This document shows, in pieces, positions 26,987-34,320 of a stretch of 64,000 bases of DNA (positions are counted from its first letter, which is position 1; each line of letters starts with the position of its first letter). The stretch spans positions 55,924-119,923 of the forward strand of contig CASEDP010000002.1 of assembly GCA_949286835.1 (NCBI GenBank), given 5' to 3'. A program made the position numbers and the translations under genes. The notes beneath the pieces are model-generated. The model was not told the DNA's origin, searched no databases, and worked only from the letters and a program-made list of their open reading frames with translations. This stretch comes from an uncultured Clostridia bacterium (GTDB lineage Bacteria; Bacillota; Clostridia; Christensenellales; Borkfalkiaceae).

Positions 26987-28412
26987 GCCTTGAATTTAAC
27001 CTCCTTATCCTCCTCATCTTGTCCTGCGCGAGCGCGCCCTCCTCCCTTTCCCGCTCCTTCGGGCGGGGACGGCTCATCACGAAGTATCGCAGTTCGTCCA
27101 TACAGTGGTCGTCTTTTTTGAGCGGGCTGTCCCCCTCCGCCCAGCGGTAGCCCATAAACTCCGATATCATATTCGGGCAATTTTCAAAGATGAAAATGTC
27201 GGGCAGCCCGTTGCCGCGCTTAAGGTATTCCTTGACCCTGCTTATACCCGAAAACACGTCCTTGTTGACGTTGGGGTTGACGAGTATGCCCTTTTCAGAA
27301 AAGAGTTCGGCAACGCTCTTGACCGAAGCGAGAGTGCGCTGCTTTGCCGCGCTGTCTATGAGCGCGGACAGCCGCCCTTTGAGGTCGGTCTTCCACCCTA
27401 TTCGCCGCGATATATCCCTGATGCAATCGGCGTGATAGTCTATGTCCCTGCCCGCGGCGAAGTGCTCTGCCACGACGTAGACGTTGCCGTCCCAGTCGAC
27501 GGCGTACCAGTGCGCCGAAAGCGGGTTGTTGAGCCCGGGGTCTATGGAGATGTTCTCCTGCCAGTCTGGCGGAATTTCAAAGGGCGGAATGACGTGCACC
27601 GCCCTGTCGAATTCGGGATAGACCAACCCGGTGCCCAAAGAAAACCTTCCGTACCTGCGCGCGTCGAGCACAGCCCCGTCCATCGACGCCGCCATAAGCG
27701 CAATCTCCTTTTTGGAGAGATAGGGATTGTCTTCCCAGCTTACGAACTCGCTCCACACCTCGGGGTTGTTGCGGCGGTTGAGATATATCTCGTTGTAGAT
27801 GAACGTCTCGCCCTTGAGCGGGGTCATAGTGCCGAATATGTCGCCCCGCTTATCCATAACGCGCATCACGCACTCCTCATAGACGTCCTTCGGCGGTTCC
27901 TCGTCAAACCACACGAAGTCGAGCGAACTGCCCTGAAACTTTTCTCTGCCCTGGTCGCAGCTCTTGAAGCCGAGGGTGGAGATGCCGCCGAATACGTTTT
28001 TGATCTTAATCTGGTCAATTACGCCGCCCGCGGGGGCGTCCTTCCTGCCAGACAGCATAGTTATGTCTACTATCCACGCGGGCGGCAGATACTTCAAAAT
28101 CTTGCTCTGCGCGACATCCCTCTGCACCTGCTGGGAGAGCGAAACCGCCCAGCCGAACACGTCCTTTCTGTTCTTGCGGTAGGGGTGTATGCCGCGAAGC
28201 ATCCAGATTGCCTCCACCGCGCCGCACTCCGTCTTTCCGGAGCGGTTGCCGCCGAAAACCCAGCGGTTGCGCTTTTTGCACCTGTGAAAGGCAAGTTGCT
28301 TTTTGTGCTTTTTTCTGCCCGAATTGTATGCGGCGAGCGCGCCGCTTCCCCTCCTTCTCTGCTGCTCCTTTTCTATGGCGAGCAGCCTTGAAACAATATC
28401 TTCCCTTTGCAT
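26973..28412 (-). CDS. Phage terminase large subunit
   Basis: 479 residues. ATPase part: Walker A WVFGGNRSGKTE (about residue 46) and Walker B DFVWFDEEPP (about 140) with catalytic Glu, then TMTPLKGETF (coupling motif region). RNase-H-like nuclease part begins with ISIDPGLNNPLSAHWYAVD (about 300) and has later acidic residues (LIDSAAKQRT, DDHCMDELRYFV). It would cut and pump DNA into the head. ATG at 28412 was chosen from AAGG upstream and conserved length; the open frame upstream to 28577 reads into the intergenic promoter region. It is the first gene of the eight-gene operon. Confidence 0.88.
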   Translation of the reverse strand: MQREDIVSRLLAIEKEQQRRRGSGALAAYNSGRKKHKKQLAFHRCKKRNRWVFGGNRSGKTECGAVEAIWMLRGIHPYRKNRKDVFGWAVSLSQQVQRDVAQSKILKYLPPAWIVDITMLSGRKDAPAGGVIDQIKIKNVFGGISTLGFKSCDQGREKFQGSSLDFVWFDEEPPKDVYEECVMRVMDKRGDIFGTMTPLKGETFIYNEIYLNRRNNPEVWSEFVSWEDNPYLSKKEIALMAASMDGAVLDARRYGRFSLGTGLVYPEFDRAVHVIPPFEIPPDWQENISIDPGLNNPLSAHWYAVDWDGNVYVVAEHFAAGRDIDYHADCIRDISRRIGWKTDLKGRLSALIDSAAKQRTLASVKSVAELFSEKGILVNPNVNKDVFSGISRVKEYLKRGNGLPDIFIFENCPNMISEFMGYRWAEGDSPLKKDDHCMDELRYFVMSRPRPKEREREEGALAQDKMRRIRRLNSRLGRR

Positions 28413-28460
28413 AAGACCTTTTCCGACAATATTAGCGACAATTTTTACGCAAGAAGCGTG

Positions 28461-28466
28461 TATAAT
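28461..28466 (+). promoter_or_regulatory. -10 box of the 218-aa surface-protein gene (predicted leaderless)
   Basis: TATAAT with an upstream TG (extended -10-like), 8 nt before the ATG at 28475. No clear -35 and no Shine-Dalgarno. Confidence 0.55.
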
Positions 28467-28474
28467 CTCTTGAT

Positions 28475-29131
28475 ATGAAACGCCTGATAATTCTGCTGAT
28501 AACGATGTTCTGCGTGCTGTCCTCGTCGGGCACATACTATGCCGCCGACGCCGATACATACCGATATGCGCGCGCAAACGTCAGGTCGGCATACTTCTTC
28601 ACCGACAAGGACATATCCACCTCCCTCTTTGCCGTGCCGTACACCTATTGCATAGAGATACTGCGCGACGAAGGCGAGTGGTACTATGCCAGATACGGCG
28701 AGGACAGCGGAATTTACCGCGCGCTGTACGGCTATTGCCGCAAATCCGACTTCGAGGCGCTTGAAGAAAAACCCGAGGTGACGTACCTCTACAAAGCGGT
28801 CACGGTGACATATACCACGGGCGACGACAACGGCTCGCTGCCCGTGCTCAACGAAATAAACGTAGAGGCGGCGTTTTACGGCACATATTACTCGGGCGCG
28901 ACGGCGTATTCCTACGTCTATTGCCAGGGCTCGTTCGGATATATCCTCGGGGCAAATGACGATTACCCGCTAAACCTGCCGGACGACGACGATGAGGAAC
29001 AGCCCCCGGAGCAAAACGGCGACGAGGTGAACGTCGGTCTGATTTCGGCACTGATAATCTGTTCCCTTGCCGCGGCAGCGATTGCAATGCTGTACTTCAC
29101 AACAAGACGCAAGGTCAACCCCGACACTTAA
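28475..29131 (+). CDS. Secreted SH3-like protein with C-terminal membrane anchor
   Basis: 218 residues. Signal peptide (about 1-24, cleavage near YAADA), an SH3b-like beta domain (about 28-95 with ANVRSAYF, EILRDEGEWYYARYG, YGYCRKSDF), a second beta segment, an acidic Pro linker (DDDDEEQPPEQ), one membrane span (about 185-207) and a basic tail. It is divergently transcribed from the terminase gene across 62 bp. Architecture closely parallels the protein at 29929, so the two look paralogous. Function unknown; SH3b domains usually bind cell wall. Confidence 0.75.
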   Translation: MKRLIILLITMFCVLSSSGTYYAADADTYRYARANVRSAYFFTDKDISTSLFAVPYTYCIEILRDEGEWYYARYGEDSGIYRALYGYCRKSDFEALEEKPEVTYLYKAVTVTYTTGDDNGSLPVLNEINVEAAFYGTYYSGATAYSYVYCQGSFGYILGANDDYPLNLPDDDDEEQPPEQNGDEVNVGLISALIICSLAAAAIAMLYFTTRRKVNPDT

Positions 29132-29216
29132 GCCGCACCGAGCCTTAGAAGTGCGCGGGGTCACTCAATCCGCACGACCTGCCGTCAATCACTGTACGGG
29201 GTCAGCCGCCGTTCTT

Positions 29217-29621
29217 TCACACCGCGGGCGGCGGTATCAGACAGTAATAGGCGTTGAGCACCTTCATTGCGCCGTCGAAGCGATGCCCGAAATTTACGCT
29301 CCTGCGCGAAAACTTCATAAGCGAACCGTGAATTCCCCTGCTTTCCTCCTCGGGGAGAAATTTAAGTCCGCGCCGTAGCAGCGCATATCTCTTAAGGCGG
29401 GCGACGTCCTCCCCGCAAAGAGAGGAAAATATTCCGTCAAGATAGTTCCAAAGCCCCGCAAGCTCCTCCTTTGCGGATATCACTTTGAGTATGTCGCCCG
29501 CGCATTCCTCCGCGCCCGCGCCCATACCCGACTGCACCGCCTTGCGCACTATGATGTCATCCAGCGCGGAGTTGAGCTCCTCCGCGCAGAAATAAAATTT
29601 CAAAAGTCGTTTGACCTTCAA
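29217..29621 (-). CDS. Hypothetical protein, 134 aa
   Basis: Mostly helical, not recognised. It starts with TTG at 29621, preceded by GGGGTGA at good spacing. The sequence has a central GLWNYLDGIFSSL segment and the basic YALLRRGLKFL. Its orientation matches the capsid operon, but the divergent 28475 gene lies in between, so it is not in the same transcript. It might be a small phage-type regulator left from the same element, or an unrelated host gene; no HTH could be identified with confidence. No terminator was seen in the 85 bp after it. Confidence 0.5.
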   Translation of the reverse strand: MKVKRLLKFYFCAEELNSALDDIIVRKAVQSGMGAGAEECAGDILKVISAKEELAGLWNYLDGIFSSLCGEDVARLKRYALLRRGLKFLPEEESRGIHGSLMKFSRRSVNFGHRFDGAMKVLNAYYCLIPPPAV

Positions 29622-29892
29622 GCTCTGTCACCCCCTCTATCGCCGTTCGCTTCGCGCGCCGCACAAATGCGAACGTTTGTTTATTTCGTAGCTATATTAT
29701 AACCGATAAATATGACAGAATTTGCATATTAAACAAAATAAATTTGAGTATTTTATAATTTTTGACGTGAAAAAAATATTTTTTATGACAAACCGACATC
29801 TGTATGCGGCGGCAAGGCGCCGCGCGCGACACAATCCGACAGACGTCGGACGCGCTGCGACAAAAACGAGCGTCGCTCAAAACAAAAATTTC

Positions 29893-29921
29893 TTTACAAC
29901 TCGCGCCGATAGTGATATAAT
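29893..29921 (+). promoter_or_regulatory. Promoter of the 436-aa surface-protein gene (predicted leaderless)
   Basis: TTTACA (29893-29898), 17-bp spacer, TATAAT (29916-29921), 7 nt to the GTG start at 29929. No Shine-Dalgarno. The AT-rich 29640-29890 stretch before it has no gene that I can support. Confidence 0.7.
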
Positions 29922-29928
29922 CAATGTC

Positions 29929-31239
29929 GTGAAATGCTTAAAGTTACTTACAAGCGCGCTGGCGGCTGTTACCGCGGCGACAATATTCGGCTTTGGCGGG
30001 GCGGTGAGCGCATCGGCGGCGGAAGAGACGGTATATCCCGACGACTTCACCTGCACTCTGGAAATTTCTGACGGCATAACCGACTACGCCATAGACGGGG
30101 ACGCGCTGGCGATCGCCTCGCGCACGGCAATCTATCTTCTGACCACGGACGAGGTCGGCGACAGAAAACTGACCACCGTCATTCACGAGTCGGAGATTGA
30201 CCGCATAGACTATTCCGACGGCGAACTGTACATACGCAACACGTACGGCAACATATATAAGTACCCCGACCTCACTGCCCAGACGGTGCACGAATTTACC
30301 GAAAACAACCTATGGAAGGTCGACTTCGGCGAAATGACGTACATACTCAACACCGCCACGGGCGAACTGACGTGCTGGCAGAACGGTACTCCCGCCATAA
30401 TCGGCGAAGAGGGCTTTTCGCTGATGAAAATGTTCGGCGACAACCTGTATGCCGTATGCGACGGCGTGCCCTACCGCATAGAGGGCACTTCGGCGACGGC
30501 GCTCAGCCTTGACTACGTCGACTACTCCTCTGCGGACAAGATATATACGGGGGACGCGCTCGCTGCGCTCAAGTCCTCCTCCTACACCGTCAGGACCGCC
30601 GTGCTCAAGAGCGGCGAATACTACACCAAGATAGGCACTTCGGCAATTTCCGAATACTTCACGCAGGTACAGACCTATAAGGCGAACGGCGAAAAGCCCT
30701 GCCTTGTGCTGGCGGAGAGCGGCAACGCCTCCGTAGTGGCGATGAACGACGGCTGCTACATAGCAAAGACGGAAAGCCTTTCGGTCATTGCCTATTCCGC
30801 CCCCGCAAACGACTGGACGGCGGGCGCCGACGGCAAGAGAAAGGCAAACATAAGGGAGAGCGTGGGCGTATATGCCTCGCCCTATATGTGCGACGCGACC
30901 AAAATCGACCTGCTCGAGAGGGGCGACGTCGTGGAAGTGACGGAAAAATTTGCGCTGGACTTCATAGACAAAGTGTTCTACCGCGTAACCTACACCGCCT
31001 CCGACGGCAGTAAAAAGAGCGGGTTTGTGGCGGCGAACTTTCTGGACGAATACGACTATTCTGCGGACAAGCTGCCCCCTTCCTCCTCCACCGACGAGGA
31101 GTTCACCTATGAAAACGAGGTGACGACGGTAATTCTGGCGCTGGTGATTGTGGGGCTCGTCATAATAGCCATAGCTTACCTGACGATAGTCGGAACCAAG
31201 CCGCAGAAAAAGAAGGGAAGAAGCGACGAGGAGGAATGA
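29929..31239 (+). CDS. Secreted beta-propeller-like/SH3-like protein with C-terminal anchor
   Basis: 436 residues from GTG at 29929. Signal peptide (about 1-32, ending ASAAEE). Residues about 40-290 show repeated short strand-turn units (IDYSDGELYIRNTYGNIYKY; VDFGEMTYILNTATGELTC) suggestive of a beta-propeller. Then an SH3b-like domain (about 300-375: ANIRESVGVYASPY, VFYRVTYTASDG, KSGFVAANFLDEY), a Ser/Pro linker, one membrane span (about 392-417) and a Lys-rich tail. An in-frame ATG upstream at 29722 was rejected because it precedes the promoter. Bidirectional terminator follows. Function unknown. Confidence 0.78.
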   Translation: MKCLKLLTSALAAVTAATIFGFGGAVSASAAEETVYPDDFTCTLEISDGITDYAIDGDALAIASRTAIYLLTTDEVGDRKLTTVIHESEIDRIDYSDGELYIRNTYGNIYKYPDLTAQTVHEFTENNLWKVDFGEMTYILNTATGELTCWQNGTPAIIGEEGFSLMKMFGDNLYAVCDGVPYRIEGTSATALSLDYVDYSSADKIYTGDALAALKSSSYTVRTAVLKSGEYYTKIGTSAISEYFTQVQTYKANGEKPCLVLAESGNASVVAMNDGCYIAKTESLSVIAYSAPANDWTAGADGKRKANIRESVGVYASPYMCDATKIDLLERGDVVEVTEKFALDFIDKVFYRVTYTASDGSKKSGFVAANFLDEYDYSADKLPPSSSTDEEFTYENEVTTVILALVIVGLVIIAIAYLTIVGTKPQKKKGRSDEEE

Positions 31240-31280
31240 CCCCGCGCACAATAAACTGAAAATTATGCGACATACAGAAA

Positions 31281-31317
31281 AGCGCAGGGCTCTTTGAAAG
31301 CCCTGCGCTCTTCTTTT
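31281..31317. terminator. Bidirectional terminator
   Basis: AGCGCAGGGC (31281-31290) pairs with GCCCTGCGCT (31300-31309), followed by CTTCTTTT on the + strand and by TTTTCTGT on the minus strand. It serves the 436-aa gene and the convergent YjzC-like gene. Confidence 0.8.
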
Positions 31318-31468
31318 AGTTTTCGGATTCGTAATGACAACCGGAATACTGTGTAGGGGGCATCGTTTCGCCTTCGCCCACATATACAGAGTTGATTACG
31401 TTGCCTCTTTCGTCGACAACCTTATAGCTGCCCGAATGAGGGCAGGTATCGCCGCAATTCAATCTCAT
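31316..31468 (-). CDS. YjzC-like small protein, 50 aa
   Basis: A short frame with a strong ribosome-binding site (GGAGGTAA, 5-6 nt before the ATG at 31468). The peptide starts MRLNCGDTCPHSGSYKVVDE, continues with GNVINSVYVGEGETMPPT and ends CHYESEN. The P-x-SG-x-Y, DExGN and GxxxPPT pattern is that of the YjzC family of small Firmicutes proteins of unknown function, here with three Cys and two His that could bind metal. It is convergent with the 436-aa gene and shares its terminator. Confidence 0.7.
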   Translation of the reverse strand: MRLNCGDTCPHSGSYKVVDERGNVINSVYVGEGETMPPTQYSGCHYESEN

Positions 31469-31551
31469 ACGTTTACCTCCGTACAATCATTATGCGCAGT
31501 TTTGTCGAGGCTATGCAATAATGACTTATTGCGATAAGGAAAATATTCCCG

Positions 31552-31580
31552 TTGACAAGCGCGCGCAATTGTTATATACT
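31552..31580 (+). promoter_or_regulatory. Promoter of the YwaF-like membrane gene (predicted leaderless)
   Basis: TTGACA (31552-31557), 17-bp spacer, TATACT (31575-31580), 10 nt to ATG at 31591, no Shine-Dalgarno. Confidence 0.72.
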
Positions 31581-31590
31581 TCAACTGACT

Positions 31591-33228
31591 ATGTATAAGA
31601 CCATTTCAGAGCGGCTTTCTGCCGACCCGAGGGCTACGGGCATAGCGCTCCGCGCATTTGCGGGCATATCCGCCGCAATCGCCCTCCTCCTTACATTCAC
31701 CATATCCGACTATTACATATTCAACAGAATGACCGAATACGGCATAATTTTCTGCCTGTGCCAGTGGCTGAAAAAGGCGGGGCTGATGATGGTCGTGCTG
31801 GCGGCGTTCTTCAACGTGAAGAGCTGCGCGGACGGGGTAAAGTATATGCTCCCCCTGCCGCTGATTTTAAGCTGCTGCCTGTACGGCGGGTTCTTCGAAA
31901 TAACCAAGATTGCCGACACGCCCGCGCAGGAGATTTACAATACGGTAAACCTCTTCTTCCCCGTGTGGCTGAATATGACACTCTTCTTCGTGCAGAACGT
32001 CACCCTCGGCATATGTTGCGCCCTGCTATTCCTGCGCGACGGCGCGGGCGCCGACCTGAGGGCTGCGAGGGCGGCGGGGCTTTCGGTTCTTGCGGCAATG
32101 CCCCTGAACATATTTGAAAACTTCTTCGACATAGACGGCATACCGCAGGACAGCTTTCTGCGCTTTAAGAACTTTACGATATGGCACCTGATTGCCATAC
32201 TCGCGCTGGCGGGGATAACCATAGGGCTCTATTACTTCCTGCGGGGAAAGAGCAGGGAGAGCCAGCACAAGTACCTTGCGGCGATTGCCGTATCCCTGCT
32301 CATCCAGTACCACAGCAAGGACAGCGTGCTGCTCGGCGACGGATATAACGTATATACGACGGTGTTCGCCTGCATACCGCTGTTCATCTGCAACATAGGC
32401 GTATATGTAGCAAGCCTTTCGGTGATGCTCAAAAAGAGGGTGCTTTACGCCATCTCCTTCTTCATACACGCGGCGGGCGCGCTGACCGTCTTTGTCTACT
32501 TCGGCAAGGACGAGATGAGCAACTACGGAATTTTCTGCAGCTATTCCATACTCTTCTTCTGCTTCACCCACTGCTTCCTGTTCGCGCTGTGCGTTTTGCC
32601 CTCCGCGCTGGGGCATTATAAGTTTACGATAAGACAGTGCGTGACGCCCCTCATCTATTACTTCATAGTAATTATCACGGCGTCGATGGCGAGCGCGCTT
32701 GTCACCTCCGCTTCTATGGAGTGGCACACGGCGGACGGGATATACCTCACCCCCGACGAATGGCTGATGCCCAACTATGCGTTCACGCAGATAAATCCCC
32801 TGCCCTTCGAGGTACCGCCCGTGCTGACGCTCAAGATATGGCACTATGAACTCAACGTGCTGTACATATTAGGGCTGTACGCCGTGTACGTCGGACTTTT
32901 CTTCGCGTTCTACGGCTTTTACAGGGCGTTCCTCAAGCTTCGCCCCGCAGTCCTCGACGCCGTTGCAAGGCGCAGGGCGGCACGCCCCGAACAGGTAATT
33001 CCTGCGGCGGCAGACCTCGCGGCGGACGAACTTGCGGCGGGCGAAGCCGAGACCGAAGAAGTTGCCGCGCAGGGAGTTGCGCAGGAGGTTGCCGCAACGG
33101 ACAGCGGCAGCGGCGAGGAGCCGAAGCACCCCGCCGAAGGCGCAAAGAGCGGCGGAAAGGACGCAAAGAGCGGCAACCGCGGCGGACGCGCAAAGGACAA
33201 AAAGACAGAGGAGCGCAATCTACAGTAA
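31591..33228 (+). CDS. Large polytopic membrane protein with Ala/Glu-rich tail
   Basis: 545 residues. About nine or ten hydrophobic spans cover residues 20-455, with repeated aromatic-rich segments and several short cytoplasmic loops (RGKSRESQHKY). Residues about 460-545 form a low-complexity, charged tail rich in Ala, Glu, Gly and Lys. The general look resembles YwaF/TMEM164-type membrane proteins, but I cannot confirm the family. An in-frame TTG at 31552 is actually part of the -35 box, so ATG at 31591 is the start. It ends in a bidirectional terminator at 33265. Confidence 0.75.
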   Translation: MYKTISERLSADPRATGIALRAFAGISAAIALLLTFTISDYYIFNRMTEYGIIFCLCQWLKKAGLMMVVLAAFFNVKSCADGVKYMLPLPLILSCCLYGGFFEITKIADTPAQEIYNTVNLFFPVWLNMTLFFVQNVTLGICCALLFLRDGAGADLRAARAAGLSVLAAMPLNIFENFFDIDGIPQDSFLRFKNFTIWHLIAILALAGITIGLYYFLRGKSRESQHKYLAAIAVSLLIQYHSKDSVLLGDGYNVYTTVFACIPLFICNIGVYVASLSVMLKKRVLYAISFFIHAAGALTVFVYFGKDEMSNYGIFCSYSILFFCFTHCFLFALCVLPSALGHYKFTIRQCVTPLIYYFIVIITASMASALVTSASMEWHTADGIYLTPDEWLMPNYAFTQINPLPFEVPPVLTLKIWHYELNVLYILGLYAVYVGLFFAFYGFYRAFLKLRPAVLDAVARRRAARPEQVIPAAADLAADELAAGEAETEEVAAQGVAQEVAATDSGSGEEPKHPAEGAKSGGKDAKSGNRGGRAKDKKTEERNLQ

Positions 33229-33264
33229 TACAATTCCCACAGCAAAATTCTGTACAATAAAATT

Positions 33265-33296
33265 GCCGACCGCCTGCAATCAGGCGGTCGGCTTAT
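33265..33296. terminator. Bidirectional terminator
   Basis: GCCGACCGCCTG (33265-33276) pairs with its perfect complement at 33281-33292 across a CAAT loop. It lies between convergent genes with T/A-rich flanks. Confidence 0.75.
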
Positions 33297-33310
33297 TATA
33301 TTCATTGAGT

Positions 33311-34213
33311 TCACATCAGCCAACCGTAGGCGGAACAGACGACGTTGAGAAGTATTCCCACTACGACGCCTATTGCGTACAGCGTGACGATTATGAGCAC
33401 GTTGCGCTTTATCTTCTTTGTATTTCTGAGCAGCACCACGAGCCCCAGCCCCGCGTTGGTGCACAGCCCGGCTATGCAGCTTCCGAAGGAAATCATTCCG
33501 CCGTTGACGAACGCGCCGGTGATTATGGTTGACGAGGCACAGTTGGGAATGAGCCCTATCGCCGCGGTGATGAGCGGTTCGACATACATTCCGCCGACTA
33601 TGCCGGAGGCGATGTTCTCCTCCCCCACGGCGGCGATTATATAGCCGAGGACGAGGTTGACGATGAAGATGTACGACGTAATCTTGAGCGAGTGAATGAG
33701 CGGGTCGACAAAGTATATGCGCAAATGCGACTTGCCCTCGCGCTCCCTTCCGCAGGAATACGCCGAATGGCGGCACTCCTCCTGCTCTGCGGGCGCGCTC
33801 TCCGCCGCCTTGTCGCGCAGAAGAAAATTGATTGCATAGCCCGCTATGATTGCGACTATCAGCTTTACGAGAATGAGCGGCAGAATTGCCTGCGCCGCCA
33901 GCCCGTTTGTGGGGCTGTTTGCGAGCAGGATTACAAGCGCCTCGTCAGAGGTGGCGAGGAACACGGCGATTATCGTGCCCGTGCGTATGAGCCCGCTTTC
34001 GTACAGCTTTGCCGCCATAACCGAAAAACCGCACTGCGGCACTATGCCCGTAGCCGCGCCCAGAAGGGGCGCAAGCGGACCCTGAAGCGCCTTGCGGCTC
34101 TTGGTTATGTTCGTTCCCCGCTCCAGCAGCTCTATTAAGATGTAGATTATGAGTATGAAGGGAAATACGAGCGCCGTATCCTTCAACGCATCCAGAAAGA
34201 CTTCCAAAATCAA
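33311..34213 (-). CDS. Putative manganese/heavy-metal exporter (ArsP_2-like permease)
   Basis: 300 residues. About ten membrane spans in two related halves, each with a Pro-Asn/Gln-Cys motif: GAATGIVPQCGFSVMAAKLYESG (about residue 55) and AIGLIPNCASSTIITGAFVNGG (about 220). This duplicated P-x-C signature is that of the 10-TM ArsP_2 family annotated as putative manganese transporters. A His/Cys-rich central loop (EECRHSAYSCGRE) could bind metal. The start is TTG; 34207 gives better spacing to GGAG than 34213. No manganese riboswitch was recognised upstream. Confidence 0.82.
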   Translation of the reverse strand: MILEVFLDALKDTALVFPFILIIYILIELLERGTNITKSRKALQGPLAPLLGAATGIVPQCGFSVMAAKLYESGLIRTGTIIAVFLATSDEALVILLANSPTNGLAAQAILPLILVKLIVAIIAGYAINFLLRDKAAESAPAEQEECRHSAYSCGREREGKSHLRIYFVDPLIHSLKITSYIFIVNLVLGYIIAAVGEENIASGIVGGMYVEPLITAAIGLIPNCASSTIITGAFVNGGMISFGSCIAGLCTNAGLGLVVLLRNTKKIKRNVLIIVTLYAIGVVVGILLNVVCSAYGWLM

Positions 34214-34320
34214 AACTCCGTATGTGACAGCCGATATATTGATTATATCTCAGCCGCGGCAGAAAAATACCTTTAAAATCAAACGCCCCGCTGTACTCTG
34301 CGGGGACGCGAATAAGAGAG

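Noticed and set aside
27105..28391. 428-codon + strand frame opposite the terminase gene
   Set aside because: Shadow of a recognised terminase with Walker motifs; no signals of its own.
29722..29928. N-terminal extension of the 436-aa protein to an upstream ATG
   Set aside because: The extension covers the promoter, would hide the signal peptide and has no ribosome-binding site.
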